Below are positions 59,485 to 64,000 of a stretch of 64,000 nucleotides of DNA, one piece after another. This DNA comes from Arenibacter palladensis (GTDB lineage Bacteria; Bacteroidota; Bacteroidia; Flavobacteriales; Flavobacteriaceae). Both the position numbers and the translations under genes were made by a program. The stretch lies in assembly GCF_900129275.1 (NCBI RefSeq), contig NZ_FQUX01000009.1, positions 1-64,000 of the forward strand, written 5' to 3'. Numbering within the stretch: position 1 is the stretch's first letter; each line of letters begins with the position of its first letter. Below the pieces are notes generated by a model. The model worked only from the letters and a program-made list of their open reading frames with translations. It had not been told where the DNA came from and ran no database searches.

Positions 59485-60618
59485 CTATTTATCCAACAAT
59501 GTGAACTCGGGAATCTTAATCAACTCCCCTCCTTTAAGGGCAGACTCATGCGCTAAAATTCCCACGCAGGTAATATTGGCAGATTGTTTTGCATTGGGAT
59601 ATGGCGCCTTATTCTGAATCAGTGCATTTACAAATTCGTGCACCAAATGTGGATGCGAGCCCCCATGACCAGCCCCCTGTGTAAATGAAAGATGTTGATG
59701 CTCTTCCGAATCATACACGCCCTGGGTTGTAAAGTGTTGTATTTCTTTGGGCAATAATTTTGCGAAATCCGGGCTTTCCACTTCCTCTGGAATCTCTGGC
59801 TCCGGTTTTTTGGCAGTATGCAACACCAATGGCTTCCCCTCAATAAGGGGCCACTCTACCGATTTCTTTGAACCATACACTTCAAAACTTTCCCTGTACT
59901 GCCTTGCCACATCAAAAAGTGAACGATAGACCTGTGCGCTTAAATCTGAATTCCGAAATTTAATATGTGTGGTCTCCACCGCATACGGCGAGTTGTAATG
60001 AGGAATCAACTCCTCCCGTATGGTTCCGGACCCAAAACAAGACACGTACTCCGCCTCGCTGCGCAAAAGGCCTAGAACAGGTCCTACACAGTGTGTAGCA
60101 TAATGCATTGGAGGCAAACCGGGCCAATAATTTGGCCAACCGTCCATATCCTGCTGATGGCTCGCTTTTAAAAACTGTACCTTACCTAGCTCACCTTTCT
60201 CATACAACTCCTTCATATACAAAAATTCCCTAGCATATACCACGGTCTCCATCATCATATAGGTTAGGCCTGTTTCCTCCGTTAGGCGTACTATTTCCTT
60301 ACATTCCTCCACTGTAGTGGCCATAGGCACCGTACAGGCCACGTGCTTTCCTGCTTTTAGGGCCTTGATAGACTGTATGCCGTGGTCTGGAATAGGTGTG
60401 TTGATATGAACTGCGTCTATTTCCGGATCCAGCAATAATTCATCGTAGGAAGTATATCTTTTTTCAATATCGAACGCATCGGCCAACGCCTTCAATTTAT
60501 CAGGATTTCTTTGTGATATAGCCACCAAATTGGCGTTTGGATGCTTTTGGTAGATAGGAATGAATTCAGCTCCAAATCCCAATCCTACAATAGCGATATT
60601 TACTTTCTTAGTGCTCAT
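59485..60618 (-). CDS. Gfo/Idh/MocA family oxidoreductase lacking the EKP lysine
   Basis: NAD(P)-dependent sugar oxidoreductase-like protein of 377 residues. The Rossmann motif IAIVGLGFGAEFIP is at residues 8-21. The usual EKP catalytic-site motif after GKHV reads ACTVPMATT here: positions 96-97 are Thr-Val, so the conserved lysine is missing. The C-terminal alpha/beta domain (ASHQQDMDGWPNYWPGLPPM, YATHCVGPVLGLLR) follows a subfamily I recall from Planctomycetes and Bacteroidetes. It is 13 bases after the isomerase gene, in a probable carbohydrate operon. Confidence 0.88.
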   Translation of the reverse strand: MSTKKVNIAIVGLGFGAEFIPIYQKHPNANLVAISQRNPDKLKALADAFDIEKRYTSYDELLLDPEIDAVHINTPIPDHGIQSIKALKAGKHVACTVPMATTVEECKEIVRLTEETGLTYMMMETVVYAREFLYMKELYEKGELGKVQFLKASHQQDMDGWPNYWPGLPPMHYATHCVGPVLGLLRSEAEYVSCFGSGTIREELIPHYNSPYAVETTHIKFRNSDLSAQVYRSLFDVARQYRESFEVYGSKKSVEWPLIEGKPLVLHTAKKPEPEIPEEVESPDFAKLLPKEIQHFTTQGVYDSEEHQHLSFTQGAGHGGSHPHLVHEFVNALIQNKAPYPNAKQSANITCVGILAHESALKGGELIKIPEFTLLDK

Positions 60619-60631
60619 CTTAAACTATTTT

Positions 60632-61489
60632 TTATTTAAACGTTCTTTTTAAAAACTCAATTCCCTGGGAGGCAAATTCGTCCTGACTCTTTGCCAAGTT
60701 TTTCCAGATACATACTGCCCCTGCCAACTCCTTGATCTCTGGAGTAAAACTTTCTATGACTATCGCCCCTTTATACCCAATAGCTTTTAATCCCTCTGCA
60801 AAATCGACCCAAGGGGTTAGACCAGTCCCCGGAATACCCCTGTGGTTTTCCGAAACCTGCACATGCAACAACCTATCCCCCACAATCTTTATGGCTTGGG
60901 ATAAGTTACTCTCCTCAATGGTCATATGAAAACCATCAAGTAATACTTTAGCATTACTACAATTAACATCTCTAATAAAACGCATTACATCTTCAGCAGT
61001 GTTGATCATGTCCGACTCAAAACGATTTAGCGGTTCCAGAGCAATGGACAATCCATGGTCTTTAGCCATAGCACATACTTTGCCTATATTGGTCACAGCC
61101 AGATCCCATTCCTTTTTTCGATCTTCCAAAGGAAGCATTCTTGCTTTGCCTACTGCGGCATACATGGGTCCGGCCAAAAAATCCACTTCCCACAGATTAC
61201 ACAGCTGGAAACATTTTTCTATGTAGTTGAAGCAATTTTGATGCACCGCACTATCCTCATGGGTCAAATCCTTGGTAGGCCCGAATGCTCCACAAACAAC
61301 AGCCTCCAATCCATTATCTTCAAGAGCTTGCCTTACCAATTGCCCATTGATCAATTCGGGATCTTCCACTGGAATTTCCACTAAATCATACCCCATGCCT
61401 TTAATTTTCGGAAACAAGGCAATGGATTGGGTATTGAAAGGTGACTCCCAAAGCCAGGTGCTTACTCCGTATTTTACATTATCAGTCAT
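60632..61489 (-). CDS. Sugar phosphate isomerase/epimerase-type TIM-barrel enzyme
   Basis: TIM-barrel protein of the AP endonuclease 2 superfamily, the fold of D-tagatose 3-epimerase and hydroxypyruvate isomerase. Likely metal ligands are E152 (IALEPLNRFE), D185 (LLDGFHM), Q211 (HVQVSENHRG) and E246 (VIESFTP). The third ligand is Gln as in hydroxypyruvate isomerase-type members, where D-tagatose epimerases have His. PGTGLTPWVDF is also typical. At 285 residues it is full length. It lies between a cupredoxin-fused secreted protein and an oxidoreductase in one operon. Substrate unknown. Confidence 0.87.
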   Translation of the reverse strand: MTDNVKYGVSTWLWESPFNTQSIALFPKIKGMGYDLVEIPVEDPELINGQLVRQALEDNGLEAVVCGAFGPTKDLTHEDSAVHQNCFNYIEKCFQLCNLWEVDFLAGPMYAAVGKARMLPLEDRKKEWDLAVTNIGKVCAMAKDHGLSIALEPLNRFESDMINTAEDVMRFIRDVNCSNAKVLLDGFHMTIEESNLSQAIKIVGDRLLHVQVSENHRGIPGTGLTPWVDFAEGLKAIGYKGAIVIESFTPEIKELAGAVCIWKNLAKSQDEFASQGIEFLKRTFK

Positions 61490-61572
61490 TATATAATTAT
61501 TGCTTTAAGTAAAATGTTACAATATCTTATTTTACAATTTTTTATGCTCATACATTTTAGTGATTTTCTAAT

Positions 61573-64000
61573 TTATTTTGCCTTGACTACCTTCATAACC
61601 CCTTGCATAATTCGCCAATGGCCGGGAAAGGTGCAGATAAAAGGATAATCTCCTGGTTCTTCGGGAGCTATAAATTTTAAGACAACCTTTTCTTCAGGGT
61701 TAATAATGGCTGTGGCAAAAAGCACTTCAGGCATTTCAGGAACATAATTTTTCTCTGCCCCATTGGGATCCATGGCCAATTTATCGGCGGCCATCCCCAC
61801 TTTTTCCTTTTCACCTACCTTGGTAATGACCAGGTTGTGCTGCATAAAATCTGTGTTCTCAAATACAAGTTCAACGGGTTTTCCTGTTTCTACGACAAAC
61901 TCCGTGATATCATATTTCATCTCGTTTTTAATGGTCTTGATATTAATGGTCACAGCACTCGAACTGCTGCCCGAGGTACTGTCCGCGCCCACATCCACCT
62001 CGTTAATATACGTTTCTACCAATAGCTGAGCCAAGGGTTTATCCGCAAAAGCGCTTTTGGCACTATTGGAGTAGTCCAATTCCACTTCGTATCTCCAATC
62101 CCCTGCCAACGAAACACTATATTGGCCTGTCTTTAAAAACATTTGTTCTTTTTTACCCCAGATCCCTCCGCCACCGCCAGTATCCTCTACCCGGACGGCT
62201 ATAGAATTTTTGCCTTCTTTCAATATCCCTGATGGAATTTGATACACCCTATTGGCCTGATAATCCTTCTCGGTTGCCCCTACCAGCTCACCATTAACAT
62301 AAACCTTGTCGGAATCATCTATGGGCCCTAGAGAAATAGTACCCGACTTGGCAGCTACATCTGAAGGCAGGTTAAGATTTCTGCGAAACCAAACTATACC
62401 ATCCATCTGCAATCCTGCATCTTCTATAAATTGGGGAAGAAGCATGGTTTTCCATTGCGAATCATCAAGTCCAACTGCCTGCCTTTGATTTTTTTCGGTC
62501 GATCCCATTTTAAAATTGGGGTTGGCAGACTGGAAAGCGGTGATAAATCCTTTATGGTGCTTACTCCCTGCAGCATAAAGTGCCTTTGCCAACCAATCGT
62601 CGGCCAACACTTGTTCATTCCTACTCAATTCGAACAATTGTTGCCCTACTTCCTCCTTAGGCTCCCTTTCGGAAAAATAGATAAGTGCCGCCAATTGCAC
62701 ACCCGGATCGTTGTCCATGAGCACATTGGCCTCCAACAAAAGTGCATCCAAAGAGTCGCTTTTAGGCAATATTTGGATGGCAGCCTTTCTAACCGCAGCG
62801 GAGGGATGCTTTACAGCTGTTTTAACCACCTCCATGGCTTCTGAATTTGAAGAAACAACCCCAAGTCCATCAAGAGTCCATAAGGCATGCAAAGCGCCCG
62901 GATTAAGCCCCAAAGCATCCACTTTGGTATTGCTGACCAACTTTATTAGCTCCGGTACAACATTCGTATTTCCATTTTCAACCAATAAGCGCTGGGCGGT
63001 CATACGCCAAAACATATTGTCGTTATACAGTGCTTTCAACAAAGCTTTAGAATCCTCGCGGTCCAAAGTCAGCTTTCGATAATCCGCCGCATCCTTGGGC
63101 ACAATTCGCCAAATACGACCCTTGGATTTATCGCGAAGTGGATTTTCATAGGCATTCCCCAGTCCGTTTACTGCATCATAGCCCCCTCTGTCTATATTGG
63201 GCGTGGGATTATGTTGAATAATAAAATTATACCAATCCAATACCCAAACAGCGCCGTCTGGCCCCACTTTTGCCTCAACGGGGGAAAACCATTCATCCGA
63301 ACTGGCCATTAAATTGCCACCATCCTTTTCCAAATACCCTGCACCATCCGTTTCAATTTTGGCAATATGCACTACTCCTCCCGTGGGTTCGCACACAAAA
63401 GCATACTTGTTCCAATATTTTTCAGGATAGGTTCGTGCCGTATAAAAATGGTGGCCGGCTGCGGCGGTAAAACCCCCAAAAACATCGACCTGCCTAATAT
63501 TTTGGGTTATGGGCAACATTGCGTAATGACCATCTATTTTTGAACTCCCTTTTAATGAAATGCCTTTCACATCCTTCAAGTTCTTATTGGGGATGCCCAT
63601 AAACACACTATGGGTATTGTTTGCTGTGGAAGCAAAAATGGAATTATCCTCGGTAATCCCCAATCCCCAGGTATTGTTACTGGTATTGGTCAAAAATTCA
63701 AAATTGCCAAAGTTGCTATTGAAACGATATATTCCTTGGCCAAAATCGAAGTTTTCACCCGAAATATTTCCTTTAAATCCTGAATAACCCACTACACCAT
63801 AGATATTGTTGTCTATACCACGCTGAAGGTTGGAAGGCCCGGCATGGGTATCAAAAACTCCCCATCCATCCATTACAACTTCCTTTATATCTGCCTTGTC
63901 ATCACCGTCGGAATCCTTTAAGAACAAGAAATAAGGTGCCTGTGAAACCAATATTCCCCCATTGACAAAAGTAAAACTGGTAGGTATATTTAAGTTTTCT
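61573..64000 (-). CDS. Secreted PVC-type dehydrogenase-like protein with C-terminal cupredoxin domain (partial)
   Basis: The gene runs off the right edge; its frame is open to base 64000. The visible part begins with a beta-propeller typical of PVC-type membrane-bound dehydrogenase-like proteins (ILVSQAPYFLFLKDSDGDDK, FDTHAGPSNLQRGIDNN, DGAVWVLDWYNFIIQHNPTP). A HEAT-like helical region follows (AVKHPSAAVRKAAIQILPKS) and then a galactose-binding-like module (VYVNGELVGATEKDYQ). The last 110 residues form an azurin/plastocyanin-type cupredoxin with copper ligands His in DFMQHN and Cys, His, Met in FICTFPGHWRIMQG. A redox role with the downstream oxidoreductase and isomerase is inferred. Confidence 0.85.
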   Translation of the reverse strand, partial: ENLNIPTSFTFVNGGILVSQAPYFLFLKDSDGDDKADIKEVVMDGWGVFDTHAGPSNLQRGIDNNIYGVVGYSGFKGNISGENFDFGQGIYRFNSNFGNFEFLTNTSNNTWGLGITEDNSIFASTANNTHSVFMGIPNKNLKDVKGISLKGSSKIDGHYAMLPITQNIRQVDVFGGFTAAAGHHFYTARTYPEKYWNKYAFVCEPTGGVVHIAKIETDGAGYLEKDGGNLMASSDEWFSPVEAKVGPDGAVWVLDWYNFIIQHNPTPNIDRGGYDAVNGLGNAYENPLRDKSKGRIWRIVPKDAADYRKLTLDREDSKALLKALYNDNMFWRMTAQRLLVENGNTNVVPELIKLVSNTKVDALGLNPGALHALWTLDGLGVVSSNSEAMEVVKTAVKHPSAAVRKAAIQILPKSDSLDALLLEANVLMDNDPGVQLAALIYFSEREPKEEVGQQLFELSRNEQVLADDWLAKALYAAGSKHHKGFITAFQSANPNFKMGSTEKNQRQAVGLDDSQWKTMLLPQFIEDAGLQMDGIVWFRRNLNLPSDVAAKSGTISLGPIDDSDKVYVNGELVGATEKDYQANRVYQIPSGILKEGKNSIAVRVEDTGGGGGIWGKKEQMFLKTGQYSVSLAGDWRYEVELDYSNSAKSAFADKPLAQLLVETYINEVDVGADSTSGSSSSAVTINIKTIKNEMKYDITEFVVETGKPVELVFENTDFMQHNLVITKVGEKEKVGMAADKLAMDPNGAEKNYVPEMPEVLFATAIINPEEKVVLKFIAPEEPGDYPFICTFPGHWRIMQGVMKVVKAK

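Overview
The window reads as chromosomal DNA of a member of the Flavobacteriaceae (Bacteroidetes). Three things point there. Likely promoters carry the Bacteroidetes -7 element TAnnTTTG rather than TATAAT. Many genes belong to families typical of flavobacteria: DUF4294, DUF6495, DUF4252, 2TM-domain proteins, LETM1-related biofilm protein, bacterial GH3 and a HAD-SerA fusion. Lipoproteins and secreted proteins have flavobacterial-type signal peptides. Gene density is high, base composition is fairly uniform, and no phage, transposase, integrase, CRISPR array or tRNA was seen. The family call is inference from gene content.

Layout. 1-626: probable leader and tandem promoters of an rRNA operon lying off the left edge, then a GC-rich gene-free stretch. 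0.6-7.2 kb: DUF4294, M42 peptidase, Nudix enzyme, hisS, DUF6495, the rpsF-rpsR-rplI operon and an orphan LytTR regulator. 7.2-12 kb: a minus-strand nadC-yihY-DUF2147-priA operon. 12-20 kb: rlmH, the HAD-SerA fusion, satD-DUF3307 behind an array of 28-bp-spaced repeats, a methyltransferase, rdgB-DUF4337 and a DEAD-box helicase. 20-31.6 kb: a surface protein, an alpha-amylase lipoprotein, a phosphoesterase, small housekeeping enzymes, a sirtuin, purB, MscS, a small zincin and GH3. 31.9-37.4 kb: an ECF sigma operon with two DUF4252 genes, then two tandem S41 protease lipoproteins.

37.5-44 kb is a cobalamin uptake locus. A cobalamin riboswitch precedes a BtuB-like TonB receptor and a YncE-type lipoprotein. 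A 43-residue membrane protein that is easily missed lies upstream of the riboswitch. A divergent BtuFCD-like ABC operon follows, in which no gene starts with ATG. 44-50 kb holds rmuC, a thioesterase and the oxidative pentose phosphate pathway (zwf-pgl divergent from gnd). 50-54 kb has hairpin-rich spacers, a small membrane protein, a TPR lipoprotein and a DUF4331 pair.

55.3-58.8 kb is one LytS/LytTR two-component operon. The kinase carries a C-terminal 2TM domain and is followed by three free-standing 2TM proteins and the regulator. After a 690-bp spacer holding a tandem non-coding repeat, 59.5-64 kb encodes a carbohydrate-type module: a Gfo/Idh/MocA oxidoreductase lacking the EKP lysine, a TIM-barrel isomerase, and a large secreted protein ending in a cupredoxin domain that runs off the right edge.

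Most of the window is ordinary core genome. The points most worth following are the 2TM signalling operon, the satD repeat array, the hidden small gene and the start-codon anomaly in the B12 locus, and the tandem repeat at 58.9-59.4 kb.
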